Shown one piece after another: positions 11,040 to 21,580 of a stretch of DNA of 64,000 bases. Location: assembly GCF_050947875.1 (NCBI RefSeq), contig NC_134576.1:51708255-51772254 (forward strand). Direction: 5' to 3'. The notes beneath the pieces are model-generated. The model was not told where the DNA came from. It saw only the letters and a list, made by a program, of their open reading frames with translations, and ran no database searches. Numbering within the stretch: the stretch's first letter is position 1; the number at the start of each line of letters is the position of its first letter. Position numbers and translations under genes: made by a program. The stretch is from Dermacentor variabilis. Taxonomy: Eukaryota > Arthropoda > Arachnida > Ixodida > Ixodidae.

Positions 11040-11636
11040 TGTGGGGATGCGTGACTCTCACGCCTCCCCTGAGATCTAGTTTTCCCGCATGGCTCGTCTC
11101 CTGCAGGGCGGCTTCGCCCCCTGCGTGGCCTGGCGCCCGCGGCGGTCGGGTGGTACAAGCGCGGTGCGAGAGATGGCGCGAGCGTCGCGCCGCTGCGGGG
11201 TTACTCGGGCGTCGGGAGACAAGGCGCTCAGGTTGTTGGGTTCGAGACGGGAAGCGGGACGGTCGTGCCGCACGTGCAGCGATCCTCTTGCCCGGCGGGT
11301 CGGCGCGCGGCGGGGACGTATCCCGCGTGCGCGCCGACCCATGCTTCTGCGAGACCGCCTCGCGTGGCCGCCCTCGAACGCGCCACGATTCGCGTGACCA
11401 TACACGCGAACGACCAGGCCTTGGGATCCAGCATGGGGCGAACATATTCGCTCGCTTCCGGTCGCGGTGAGTCAGACTTCTAGATTTGTCGCGCGCCCAT
11501 CGGCATGTTTTGTGGATAGCAGCTCGGCTAGCAGGCACTGATCTATGAAAGGTGCAATAAATGCCCTTGTGATTGTTTGCATACTGTGTACTGTCGTTCC
11601 TTTGTCCCAAGAGTACGGGTGTGAGAGGAACCCACA
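11040..11636. repeat. 5' LTR of the non-autonomous element
   Basis: Begins TGTGGGGATGCG and ends AACCCACA, so the termini are TG...CA with a short inverted match (TGTGGG / CCCACA). It is strongly GC-rich. AATAAA at about 11557 is a likely polyadenylation signal. I see no difference from the 3' LTR over roughly the first 540 bp. Confidence 0.9.
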
Positions 11637-11638
11637 TC

Positions 11639-11659
11639 TGGCTGCCCAACGTGGGACTC
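11639..11659. promoter_or_regulatory. Probable tRNA primer-binding site (Lys-like)
   Basis: Two bases after the LTR the sequence reads TGGCTGCCCAACGTGGGAC. It resembles the complement of the 3' end of tRNA-Lys(CUU), TGGCGCCCAACGTGGGGC, with one extra T and one mismatch. Position and sequence both fit a minus-strand primer site; the exact tRNA is inferred. Confidence 0.65.
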
Positions 11660-13015
11660 TTGGGGCATCGGACGATAGTTTTAACAGTTTGCTTCGTTCG
11701 AGACCTTTGTTTGAACCGAAGCGTAGGCCTAGCGTGAATTTTGATCGCTAGCGTCGGCGGCGTGCTTTCTTGAGCGAGGTGATGGTGGCTGTAGTGTGTT
11801 TGAACATGTCAACATGCTAAGCCTTTTCGCAAGTGTTTTTTCTTAATGGCATTCGTCGGTACGAGAGCCACGTGGTCTGCATCCTGGGAGAGCGAGGCTG
11901 AGCGCCCACAGAGCAGTGGCAAGCCTGAAGCGAGTGAGTACGGAAGCCTCGTGGGTGATCCGAATTTCTTATGTAAATAGCTTCTTCTATCTCTTTGACT
12001 CGGATGAAGTCGCGGCTCTGGGAGCCGGGTGGCCGCGGGCCACGGGTGCCACTACGGGCTGACTGGTATTGCGGCCTGGCACCGGGCGCTCCGACACCGT
12101 CTGGGACGGTGGGCGCCGTCAACTCGGATGCTTTGTGCACCGAGCGGAGTAGGACCACCTCACAGAGCTAACGTCTCCTCGCGGCTGCCTGTTTTGCGCC
12201 CATTTTGGGTGTTGTTTTTGGATGCCGGTTGTTGTCAGGGTAGCGACGCTTTAGGCCTAAGGCTTTACGAAGCTGCCTGTCGCACGTGGAGGGACACAAC
12301 CTGGTGGACCGTGGCGTTGAGGTGTTGCAATTCGCTTCCCTCATTCTATTTAGCCTCGCACGAACTGAAATTACTCGTTCGACTCAAGAAAGCGAGCTTC
12401 GTTCACGTGAACTTAGCATCTGAGTAGCTGCCCGATCTTTTTCTAGCCGAGTTGAACATCGTACCACGTGGGCGATGCGCATGCATAATTCCTCTCCCTT
12501 GCACTACTTTAGTGTTTGCCGAGTGTGTTGAGTTTACGCAGCGTGATTGGAGTCACCCCTGGTTTGCCGTCACCTGCACATCGTCTGCTGCTGCCCCGGA
12601 CTACGATCGAGCCACCCCGGGCGATGGTGATGCTGTGGCCAGTTCGGCGCGGCGACTTCGGCGGCCTCCTGCATCCAGCTCACAACCCTCGGTGGCGGAC
12701 AAAAGAGCCGGCGGTCACCGACAGCTACGGCGGCTCTTCCCAGCAGGGCGCGGCGGCGCGAGCGACGCTTGTTCGTACCGACTACTGCGTCGTCGTCTCC
12801 GGAGTCCTGGCCTGGCATCGTGCCGTCGAGTCTGCAAAGCTGCCGCTGTGACCGGCGGACGCCAGCGGTGCACCCAAGGACAATGTCGGCTCGCATGTTA
12901 TGGACAGCGTGCGGACATTTCTTCGGCGCGACCACTGTTTAATGTTCTACCTTGTTTGCGAAGCACAGTTTGATGTTAGACTGTGTCACATGTCTCGCCG
13001 GAATATGTAGTGATT
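11660..13015. other. Non-coding interior of the LTR element
   Basis: All six frames lack retroelement motifs; the longest frames (for example 12452-12973) read as GC-rich noise. The interior is expected to hold packaging and dimerisation signals, but none can be identified by eye. Confidence 0.6.
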
Positions 13016-13029
13016 TAAGGTTGGGGGGA
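13016..13029. promoter_or_regulatory. Polypurine-like tract before the 3' LTR
   Basis: TAAGGTTGGGGGGA lies directly before the 3' LTR start (TGTGGGG at 13030), where plus-strand DNA synthesis would be primed. Two T residues interrupt the purines. Confidence 0.6.
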
Positions 13030-13622
13030 TGTGGGGATGCGTGACTCTCACGCCTCCCCTGAGATCTAGTTTTCCCGCATGGCTCGTCTCCTGCAGGGCG
13101 GCTTCGCCCCCTGCGTGGCCTGGCGCCCGCGGCGGTCGGGTGGTACAAGCGCGGTGCGAGAGATGGCGCGAGCGTCGCGCCGCTGCGGGGTTACTCGGGC
13201 GTCGGGAGACAAGGCGCTCAGGTTGTTGGGTTCGAGACGGGAAGCGGGACGGTCGTGCCGCACGTGCAGCGATCCTCTTGCCCGGCGGGTCGGCGCGCGG
13301 CGGGGACGTATCCCGCGTGCGCGCCGACCCATGCTTCTGCGAGACCGCCTCGCGTGGCCGCCCTCGAACGCGCCACGATTCGCGTGACCATACACGCGAA
13401 CGACCAGGCCTTGGGATCCAGCATGGGGCGAACATATTCGCTCGCTTCCGGTCGCGGTGAGTCAGACTTCTAGATTTGTCGCGCGCCCATCGGCATGTTT
13501 TGTGGATAGCAGCTCGGCTAGCAGGCACTGATCTATGAAAGGTGCAATAAATGCCCTTGTGATTGTTTGCACTAGTGTGTACTGTCGTTCCTTTGTCCCA
13601 AGAGCACGGAGTTGAACCCCAT
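13030..13622. repeat. 3' LTR of the non-autonomous element
   Basis: Same sequence as the 5' LTR up to about 13570; the last 50 bp differ (CACTAGTGTG for CATACTGTG, and a changed, shorter end at GAACCCCATA). The altered end suggests a small deletion or gene conversion at the outer edge and makes the exact boundary uncertain by a few bases. Confidence 0.88.
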
Positions 13623-13689
13623 ATCCCCCGCAAAATGGAGGAATAGGTGCGGTTAAGGATCGAGGTTAGCTAGTGGCGTAACTTGCAAG

Positions 13690-14305
13690 TTAGCGGTATG
13701 AGAACTTCAGGTGTAAGTTACAGATTCCAGCGACTCCAAGTTGCCAAATTGATTCGCATCGGGGGTACGCATTTAAACGTGTTGATGAGCGATGATTCCG
13801 TATATTTCCTCTCGCGAGTTGAACGGAAATTACTTTGTAGTACATAGAGCCTTGCTTTATCGAATATATGGCGATGTTCATTGAAGTGGTAAATTGTGTT
13901 CTGTATCTGCGCAATGGCCGTTGAGTCTCGTATGAATTCGTTGTCCAGTCTCACCTATGTATTTTTTGTTAACAAGTGGCACATTCTAGACAGTAGACTA
14001 GGTTACTTGACGTGCAGGTCAAACTCGAAGTTGCGTTGTGAAACTAATACGACACTGTACTTTTTCTGTAGTAGTAGATTGTATATATTCGCATGTAGAA
14101 CACCTGGGGCTGCCACAGGGATTCCATATTGGATTAGCCTTCTTTTTTTCAGTGTGGCATGTGCAAGAATCTCTTTGAAATTATAGTTTGGTCTGTAGGC
14201 TACTCCATTTGTGGGCCCCCTTCTTGATTTTGGATTTCCTCCAGAAAGGCACAGAAGTGTACCAGTCTGTAGATGTTCTCGAGATCGAGATAAAGCGCCA
14301 AACAT
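13690..14305 (-). pseudogene. Penelope-like element relic (GIY-YIG endonuclease end)
   Basis: Minus-strand frames show the C-terminal end of a Penelope-like retroelement, broken by frameshifts. In order: a conserved linker with PNYNFKEILAHATLKK (about 14210-14160), remnants of the Cys-rich knuckle, NLVYCLECATC, then YIGETGQRIHTRLNGHCADT (about 13965-13900), which is the GIY-YIG nuclease core, and finally NFRSTRERKYTESSLINTFK with PPMRINLATWS near 13820-13730. GIY-YIG nucleases cut DNA to prime insertion in this class. At least one stop follows ECATC and the frame changes twice. The reverse transcriptase domain is missing. The family call rests on motif order recognised by eye. Confidence 0.78.
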
Positions 14306-16098
14306 AGCACAAGAGAAAAACAGAGAAAGGAAAACCTCTTAATGGAATTTGCCTTTAAATTCCATGAACACCACACAAAGTGCAGAAGCGTTTTACATTA
14401 AGAAGAGCCTTGACATGTGTGTAAACTCTCCATTGATAGCGATTAGGCTGTCAATAGGCTGTCAACGGTCACATCTTGACGGTAATTTAAGAATGAGCTG
14501 TATTGTCTACCTTTTATTATTTCCCGTAGTGCAATTTGTTCTTTGCGCCTGCGTCACCTATAAGCCGTTCATAATAATTCAATGGTTCCGTTTCACCAAG
14601 CTTCCATAAGGCAAGCTTGTCTCCGTGTTTTCTATTGGTGTTTCAAGCCGTGAACGAAATGCTTCCTGAATACAGTTCACGTATGCGTAACCACAATCGT
14701 TTCCGTTGTTACGTTACCACTAGGGAGAACATGCTATACACAAACGAAGTGTCTGAAGCTGCCTCCGATCTTCGAGCACACTTGTTGGAATGTGTACACA
14801 GCTGCTTAAAAGCATACCTATCCGACATTATATGCGCTAGGTGGGATCTCGCGCAAACAATGAGGCAGACTCCATGTGCCGTAGCTTACGTCGACGGCGA
14901 TCAATTCTAGCGCAACTGAGTACCAGCTAATCTAACGAGAGGTGTTTAGAAGTGACTCCAGACGTTAGCTACGTTAAAGATAAAAAGTTAGAGCAGAATG
15001 TACGTAAAGTGTGCAGGAATAAGCGGTGGAACTTCTAAATGAACCAAAATAAGGCGGCAGAAGCCTGGACGTGTTTTCAAGTAGTTGATAATATTGCAAC
15101 TACACAATCATCTGCACAAGCTGTACTACTTATTCATGAAACTTTGCGAACCTTGACAAATACCAGGAAAGAGGGGGGGGGGGGGGTACAGCGGGAGTGT
15201 TGCGGTAACGTCCCTGATGGCCGCGTAGCGAAACGAGGTTTGATCCCATGTCCCGACTTTTTTTTTTGCTTTTTCGGTCGTTTTTTTTTGTGTTCTCCTT
15301 TTTCGTTATTTTTGGCGCCAGTTTCCCTAACGTGGCGAAAAACTGCCGCCACTTAGATATGACAAGGGCAAATTGCAGCAAGCAACGCGTCCTCAGTGCC
15401 GCTCGACCGCATACCCACCTATTGCACCACAGGGTCGCGCGTAGAAGTAAATTTATTTCGCTGGTTTTACACTATGTTTATTCCGATGTTTTTACAAGTG
15501 CTATGTAAAAAACAGCATGTTTCTTCAGCTGCTTCTACGTGTGCTCTCTCGGTAATGAAAATACAGCGCAAGAACTTCTACTTGAACGCGTGACCAGACG
15601 GTGTGACGGATGTGTCTGCCCGACAGAGGACGCACTGCTTTCTGCAGTCTGGGCTCGTCAGATGCAACGGGCAAAAAATCACGTGAGGCAATAGTGCCTG
15701 CACTGTTATCTAGTGAACTGCTGTCCAACCCCGGTACCCCGCGTAGCAATATGAAATTGTACCACAACGCTAACAAAACAGCCGGCTTGCAATCGTTTCT
15801 GCATTTGTAATATCAACCACTGACTGCAAAGTGTTCAGGTTTCCGCCGCATAATTTTTGTTAATTACGTAGTTTCTGCAGGCCGTACCTTGTGCGCTGTA
15901 CTTTAGTGTTCTAACCTTGCATACATAACGTGTTAAACTAAAACAGGCACCTCTAAACTTATTTCGTCGGGAACGCGAACCCTCAGCTGTGCTGGCACTG
16001 ATTGTCATTAAAGTGCACTACTGCTCGCAGATTCTCTGTGAAATTTGCGCAGAAGTCTACCTATACAGTATTCACTACTTCAAGTACATTAAACAGCA
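14306..16098. other. No gene recognised
   Basis: Short motif-free open frames only, for example 14617-14910. A run of G lies at 15173-15186, and T-rich runs lie at 15257-15300. The G and T runs are interspersed-repeat-like, but no element can be bounded. Confidence 0.3.
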
Positions 16099-17215
16099 TC
16101 AAAGAATAGATAGAGAAAGGTGAGACAGGGTGGTTAACCAGAGGCGAGTTTCCAGTTTGCTACCCTGCACTGAGGTGGGGGATATAGGGGTCGGGAAGAA
16201 AGCAAAGAGCGAGAGAGAAAAGAACTCAGTGCCCTTCCACTCCGTGAAGAAGGATGACCAGCGAATCTGTGTATGTGCGGCCCTCAATGGCGAACTGCAC
16301 CTCCGCCGCGGGTCGGCCCGCCGGCATTGCACTAGCTTCGTGATCGGCCCACGTATGGGGAGCGCTTAACGCCCGCTTCATCTCCGCCACGGGTTGGGCC
16401 GGCATTGCACTATCTCCGGGATCGGCCCACGTATGGGGAGTGCTTAACGCCTGCTTAACCCCCGCCGCGGGTCGGCCCGGCATTGCACTGTCTCCGGGAT
16501 CGGCCCACGTATGGGAAGTTTTTTGCTTACGACACGAACTTTCCTTGGATGGTAGAGGTATACAGCTTCGCTGTAAAACCAAGAACAAATAACAGGAAAG
16601 GCGTTCCAATCACAGGCGTTCACACGGAGCGCTCGATCGCAAGAAGCGCAGTAGCGCTTGCACGGAAACACGACGGAAACAGATTGTCTCTGCCCACTGT
16701 ATTGCAGCTGTTTGCATAGAACATGACGAATCGTGTCTGCGTCACTGCATTCGCCACATGCTGCGGTGTCGACCATCCATATGCGGAACGCGTAGGGTCT
16801 GGTGAACGCGACGCCCAAACATAGCCTACACAAAAGGGCCGCGTCTCTTCGGCGAAGTCTTGCTGCAAGTTGGAGGTTTAAGGCTGAATCCAGGATGCAT
16901 AAAGAAGCGTGCATAAAATTTGGTTCATTCCACTCTGGTGTAGTGCAGCGGCGTGCAAGGCGGAATCCTTGCAGCATCTGTCCGAAGCAGTGGGATTGAT
17001 GGGCGGTTGTCTTCTACATGAGCAGGCCGAGCAGCGTGATCGGCACGTTCATTGCCGATGATACTACAGTGACTTCATAACCAGTCAAAAATTATTTCAT
17101 TCCTTTCTCTGTCAGGTGGTGTATGGCCTCTGTGATTTTCTAATACCAACTGTTCGTGCGGACCGAGCCTTAAGGTTGACAGTAAACACTGCAATGCCGG
17201 CTTCGATAGTCGACC
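16099..17215 (-). pseudogene. LINE 3' end relic (RNase H end, zinc finger, repeat tail)
   Basis: On the minus strand, about 17060-16930 reads IIGNERADHAARPAHVEDN, the end of a LINE RNase H domain. Then 16977-16620 carries ARLRRRDAALLCRLCLGVAF and CGECSDADTIRHVLCKQLQY, the Cys/His motif typical after RNase H. The frame continues through an unusual 26-residue repeat (see 16300-16520) and ends in a purine-rich 3' tail near 16120-16230. The protein part belongs to the same family as 6914-7184 plus 10036-10180. Endonuclease and reverse transcriptase are missing (5' truncation), and a frame change separates the RNase H piece from the zinc-finger piece. Confidence 0.8.
16300..16520 (-). repeat. 78-bp tandem repeat, three copies, in frame (26 codons)
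   Basis: GGCATTGCAC recurs at 16323, 16401 and 16479, a constant 78-bp step. On the minus strand the unit translates without stops as 26 residues containing HTWADPGDSAMP and then A(A/E)(V/M)K(Q/R)ALS. Differences between copies are mostly single substitutions. The repeat lies at the 3' end of the LINE relic. Confidence 0.88.
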
Positions 17216-17319
17216 GTTTGTGTGTTGGTTGGTCATTAATAAAGTGTTACTATAATAAATTAATAATAATTTACCAAGATAGCTGGATACGGTAAAATAT
17301 GCCCCGTATCCACATAGCC

Positions 17320-17480
17320 TGGATGTGCGCTCCTCGTTGAGCCATGTGATCGCCTGTGTCGCTTATATTCCTTCATGCGTGTGTTTCAGTAAACTTAGTT
17401 GTGAGTCAGCGCTCGTCCTGTGTCCTTTCACTCCGTCGTCGTTTTGTTCGCGCTGTTACCATTATGAATGCAGACCAACT
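17320..17480. repeat. Probable interspersed repeat
   Basis: A stretch containing TCGTTGAGCCATGTGATCGC, GTAAACTTAGTTGTGAGTCA and CGTCGTCGTTTTGTTCGCGC has the look of a dispersed tick repeat and shares a similar order of pyrimidine-rich words with the palindrome arms at 1742-1830. Ends not determined. Confidence 0.35.
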
Positions 17481-17489
17481 CGCTCAACT

Positions 17490-17960
17490 TTCCTCTTTTA
17501 TACTGAGCTTAGAGATGTTTAGATGAAACTTCTTTGTCCTGTGGTTCTTTTGCTCCGGCCTATGTGGCATTGCTTAAACCGGTTGTTTAACTGAAACTTC
17601 CCTGTCCGGTAGTTCTGCTACTCTGTCCTTTGTCGCGATGCTTAGAGGTATTTAACTGAAACTTATCCGTCTTGTGGTTCCTTCGCTTCACCCTGTATCG
17701 CGCTGCCCAAAGCTGTTATTTAAGTGAAATCTTCCCTGTACCGTGGTTTCTTCGTTCGTCGTGTACACGCTGCTTCGAGCTGTCGTTTAAGTGTAATTTC
17801 CCTGGCCTGTGATTTCTTGCACCGTCTTATGTGTCGCACTGCTTAAAGCTTTTGTTTGAATGAAAATTCCCTATCCTGTGGTTTATTGTTTTGTTTTTTT
17901 GCTCTTTCCTGTGTCGCCGTGCTTAAATATCTTGTTTAGCATTACGTATCATTCTAGCAA
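17490..17960. repeat. Degenerate tandem array, about 67-bp unit, seven copies
   Basis: A landmark GCTTA(A/G)A (degenerate in some copies) recurs at 17507, 17572, 17640, 17705, 17772, 17841 and 17921 (steps 65, 68, 65, 67, 69, 80). Each is followed by TTTAA(C/G)TGAAA, CCCTGT and a T-rich segment. Copies differ by many substitutions and small indels, so the array is old. Confidence 0.8.
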
Positions 17961-18240
17961 CTAGCACAAATGAGCAAGCTGTTGAAATTTCAATTAGGGT
18001 TAGTTCAGCAAACTAACATTTCTACGTTTTCTTCTGGCCAGGTGAACTCTCCGTACTCTCCGCGACCCAGAAAATGAGCTGCAGGTGAGCAGCGATAGCG
18101 AGGCAAAGACATGCTTGGATTTATTCAATTGCTTGCCCGCCTATAGAAAGAGTATTACCCTGCACAAGCACCAATTCCTTTATGCGTGCTAACACGCAAG
18201 ATGACGCTAGATGGCAGCAAACAACAAACATGAAAGAAAA

Positions 18241-18451
18241 TTAAATTCTTGGGTTTAACGTGCCAAAAGCACGATCCGCGGTCCTGGAACGTGCACCCAT
18301 TGCACGTTACCAGGGCGTTTTCGCAGTTGGCTCTCATGAAAATGCGGCTGGCGCGGCCAGGATTTCATCGCGTGATCTCGTGCTAGCGGCGCAACCCCAT
18401 GGCCACTGAGCCCCCCCCCCAGCCCCCCCCCCCCCCCCACTACGGCAGGTA
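18241..18451 (-). mobile_element. Ruka-like tRNA-derived SINE
   Basis: Minus-oriented. From left to right on the plus strand: TTGGGTTTAACGTGCCAAAA (the 3' body), GTGCACCCATTGCACG, then GGCCAGGATTTCATCGCGTG and CTCGTGCTAG, the tRNA-like B-box side. The head is disrupted by two long C runs (18411-18420 and 18423-18438). It matches the better-preserved copies at 33249-33489 and 52461-52707. SINEs of this type, described from ixodid ticks as Ruka, are copied by LINE machinery. Confidence 0.75.
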
Positions 18452-20726
18452 CCCTACTTTAGCTATGCACCTGGAACCATTTGGGCACTCGCAGTTGTCG
18501 CCACATGCCTGTGACAAATCTACACAAGCTACCATGGCACAATAATAAAGTAGACGGGCAACAAAATTACCTCGCGAGAAAAATAGTTCGCCTGTCATTG
18601 AAAACCCGTTGACAAGAATACCAGACGCCTTAAATACGTGTACCCAGGCTGTAATTGTTTCCACAGTAGAAATACCAGTAGAAATGTTCGTTAAGGAAAG
18701 TGTCTACTATATTTACTTTTCTTCCCCACCCTGTTGTAGGCATGGGACTTGAGACCACCAAAGTGAGCTCACGGATACAAATTTCCAGCTACCGTTCTAT
18801 TCAGCGTGACTTTCGCAAACGCAAGGTCCCATTTTTCAATATTGCGCTCGGCACACCTACTGACTCATAAATTGCGGGTTGAACGAACCGGAGCTTGTGT
18901 AGCGGCTCCGGAAAGTATGTGAAGCTGTATAAAGACGACTGGAGTGGGAGGGGCGTGGGGTTAAATGAGGGGGCAAGGGTTAATTACTGGGCTCACGGGG
19001 GGTCTGCTCACGGCAAAATGAACGGCCTGTCGTCGTACAAGGAAAAGAATTATCGCGTTCAAGTTTTCGCTTTGAGGCCGAGTTATAGGGGTGCACGGGG
19101 TAATCCGCATAATCATAGACAAGGATTTAGCAAGAAATGAGCCGTGCGACTGTCACGTCGTAAATTATCCCAGCATACGAGACCGGTTATGGTGGCAGTC
19201 TCCGGTCGATCCATACTTCGTCAGTGGCAATATGCTGCGGTTCCGCGAGCTTTTCACTCCCATTTATCACTCCTACACGTTTAGACGGTTCTTCTTGGCG
19301 CTGTTTGTGAATGTGTAGCATCAAAAACGTACGCTACGCGTGGATGCTAAATGAAAAATGGTAAATTAATTATTCTTAAATGAATACATGCGGACTTGCG
19401 CTAATGCGCTTTTGCGCTAAACCTGCAAGCGTCCCCAAACTAACCGACTAACTCTTCAAAATAAAACAGCGCAAGTATTGTAAAACTTTTGAATGGCAAA
19501 TACCTTGCTTTCAAGTGCGGTCCGTGAGCGTTTGTGAGCGAGGCGGGAAAAGGCTATGTCGCCCAGAAACGACTCGTAAACGCTACGTGCAAAAATAAAC
19601 AATTATGTCGCCAGGACACCGTGCGGCTGCTTTTTCTTTCTTCCTCGGGCTGCTAAGAGAGTGCTTATGACACCACTTTGACCGGAAATGCAAATATCAT
19701 TCCAGCGGCTCCAGTCCAGACGAACAAACAGGATGCGATAAAGCGAAAGCAAACCACAGTCTAAGCTACTCGCAGCTTCACCTGCGATGTTTTATTGGCT
19801 GCCACTTTTCCAGTACCGAAGAACGGTAGAATGTTTTTTTTTTCCTTTAGCTGTTTGTGTGGACTCGTACCACCTACGTAAAAAAACTACCCAAAGAAAA
19901 ATGGGACATTTCCAACTACATCGGTAACCGGCGCGCACGCATGCCACCTGTTAGCATAAATAGCTCGAGACACTGCCCAGTTCTTGGGTCAGCGTTGCAA
20001 AGTGACCCATTCGCGACTATTTTCGCTGAAGTTTTGACATGCAAGTCGATATCAATCTAATTCGATGCAACAGAGACGGTCCGCTCGGGTTACTGTTTTT
20101 GACGAGGCGCCGCGTTCACAAAGATATTCGAAAGAGAGTCGAGACAACGGGTGCGGTTGGCGCGTTTCCAGTCCTCACGAGAATGACGAAGATTTCTCGT
20201 GGTGCCTGTAGAGCTATGCCTGTAGAAATAGAAGAAAAACAAATGAATGCGTCGTCTAGGAACACACCGAGGGCATTAGGAGAAGCTGTAAAAGCTATCG
20301 GAAAGGCGATACAGATGCCGCCGCCTAAGCACCACTATCCATTAGTAATGCATTGCGTCCTGAAGAAACTAACTAGGGTTACGTCAAGTTCGGTGTATAC
20401 ACGTTGAGCTAAAAACAGCTGGCTTCTTAACAGTGGCGTCACGTTCGTTCTCTGTGTCGACGCCGAACGGGTGCCGACGGTGCCACTCCCTCGTACGATT
20501 TCGATTCCAGCTCTTTCGCCTCCTGTTTTTGAGGTAGGATCACTCGGTGCTACTCGGCGTTGCTAAATAATTACAGTATATTATTGCAGGCTGTCCTTGG
20601 CGAGTACGTGGTAGGCGCGACGACATCTTCGATGCGTCTTGTTCTTTTAATGCGTTAGCATTCTTTGAGCACTTCATGAACTTTCCGGTGGATATGTATG
20701 TATGTTTGTATGTATGTATCTGTATA
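18452..20726. other. No gene recognised
   Basis: Only motif-free open frames up to about 120 codons (for example 20039-20407). An imperfect TATG/TGTA microsatellite lies at about 20693-20726, immediately beside the next LTR. I see no splice-like exon structure. Confidence 0.3.
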
Positions 20727-20878
20727 TTATAATACTGAGACCGATCAAGTTGTCCAGCGCTATCTATTCCAAAAAAGGCAACGCCCCAGCTCATGCGCGA
20801 AGAAATAGAAGAACAGGGATGATGATGATGATGGCAATGTACAAATGAAAACGACGAAGTGCGTTAATAGTGCTTACA
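20727..20878 (-). repeat. 3' LTR of the decayed gypsy element
   Basis: Plus strand runs from TTATAATACTGAGACC to AATAGTGCTTACA; on the minus strand it starts TGTAAGCACTATTA. It shares GGCAACGCCCCAGCTCATGC and TGTACAAATGAAAACGACGA with 26369-26513. Contains a (GAT)n expansion absent from the other copy. Confidence 0.88.
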
Positions 20879-20883
20879 CTAAC

Positions 20884-20897
20884 TTTCCCCCGTCATG
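20884..20897 (-). promoter_or_regulatory. Polypurine tract of the decayed gypsy element
   Basis: On the minus strand GACGGGGGAAAG lies five bases before the 3' LTR start, the normal place for plus-strand priming. Confidence 0.65.
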
Positions 20898-21042
20898 GAA
20901 GCGGCCAGCCTGGCCGCGGGTTAGAGATTATATAAACGGGGAGTGAAGGGCTTTATCCGCGAGACGTGAACAATTTCGGCATTCCGGCGTCGCCGGTCAG
21001 TGACGGAGTGTACCTGGGGGACCAGATAGTTCACTGCAGATG

Positions 21043-21567
21043 AAGAAGTATTTTAATGACTGGAAAATGCAGAAATGTCGGCCGGTTAATGGAGCATCTG
21101 GCCTGCTACTGTACGTAAGGCAAGGGGAAGAGGAGAAGAAAAAGGTTCACAATGGTGGATGATAATGAGAGGAAGGAGGTGAAGGACACATTACACAACT
21201 GGTATCACAGGCGTGAGTCCCGGCCCGTGTCACCTAAGAAACGTGAAAGAGCACGCATTGTCTCTGTCGTCTGCCAACTCTGTGGCCATGCGCCTAGCAA
21301 GAGGTCCTCCGACAGTGGTCCATTGTGTAAATGTTTCAAGGTATCTGCCATTGTCTGTCTTTCGCGCGCATACTCAGGGCACACCACGAGCACATGTTCT
21401 ATAGTCTCTACAGCGCCGCACACTGAACAGTCCGGGGAGTCTGTCCGTCCAATAATGCGCAAATATTTGCGCGTGAAGGCGATGCCTAATCGCAGTCTGT
21501 GTATCAGGCATGTATGAGGGCGAGGAATTCCACGCAGAATAGGAAATTTCATATCGGGATCCAGCCT
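21043..21567 (-). mobile_element. 5'-truncated LINE inserted in the gypsy integrase
   Basis: Flanked by 13-bp direct repeats TTCACTGCAGATG (21030-21042 and 21568-21580). The minus-strand frame 21552-21205 holds the C-terminal motif HRLRLGIAFTRKYLRIIG, then CSVCGAVETIEHVLVVCPEY and ARERQTMADTLKHL, as in the LINE tails at 6.9 and 16.5 kb. The rest, to 21043, is 3' UTR. The gypsy integrase reading frame runs up to the insertion and matching sequence continues on the far side (IVHVSRIKPF-like tail near 20960), so this is a later event than the gypsy insertion. Confidence 0.9.
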
Positions 21568-21580
21568 TTCACTGCAGATG

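Larger units (their letters stand above)
11040..13622. mobile_element. Non-autonomous LTR retrotransposon (about 2.6 kb)
   Basis: Two near-identical repeats of about 595 bp, offset by 1990 bp, bound a 1.4-kb interior with no gag, protease, RT or integrase frame. The order LTR, primer-binding-like site, non-coding interior, G-rich purine tract, LTR gives orientation left to right. LTRs start TGTGGGG and the 5' one ends CCCACA. No convincing target-site duplication is seen (TAAAT before, TATCC after). The element resembles LARD/TRIM-type parasites that borrow proteins from an autonomous relative, perhaps gypsy or Bel-Pao; the family cannot be told from the interior. Confidence 0.88.

Noticed and set aside
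11032..11649. Long GC-rich open frames on both strands in the LTRs (also at 12986-13633)
   Set aside because: They lie in duplicated LTR sequence, overlap each other in several frames, and show no protein family features.
12452..12973. 173-codon plus-strand frame in the LTR element interior
   Set aside because: Low-complexity Arg/Ala/Ser-rich, overlapping frames open on both strands, no gag or pol motif.
15170..15360. Possible tRNA gene near GATGGCCGCGTAGCG / GGTTTGATCCC
   Set aside because: A B-box-like word is present but no cloverleaf can be drawn; G and T runs surround it.
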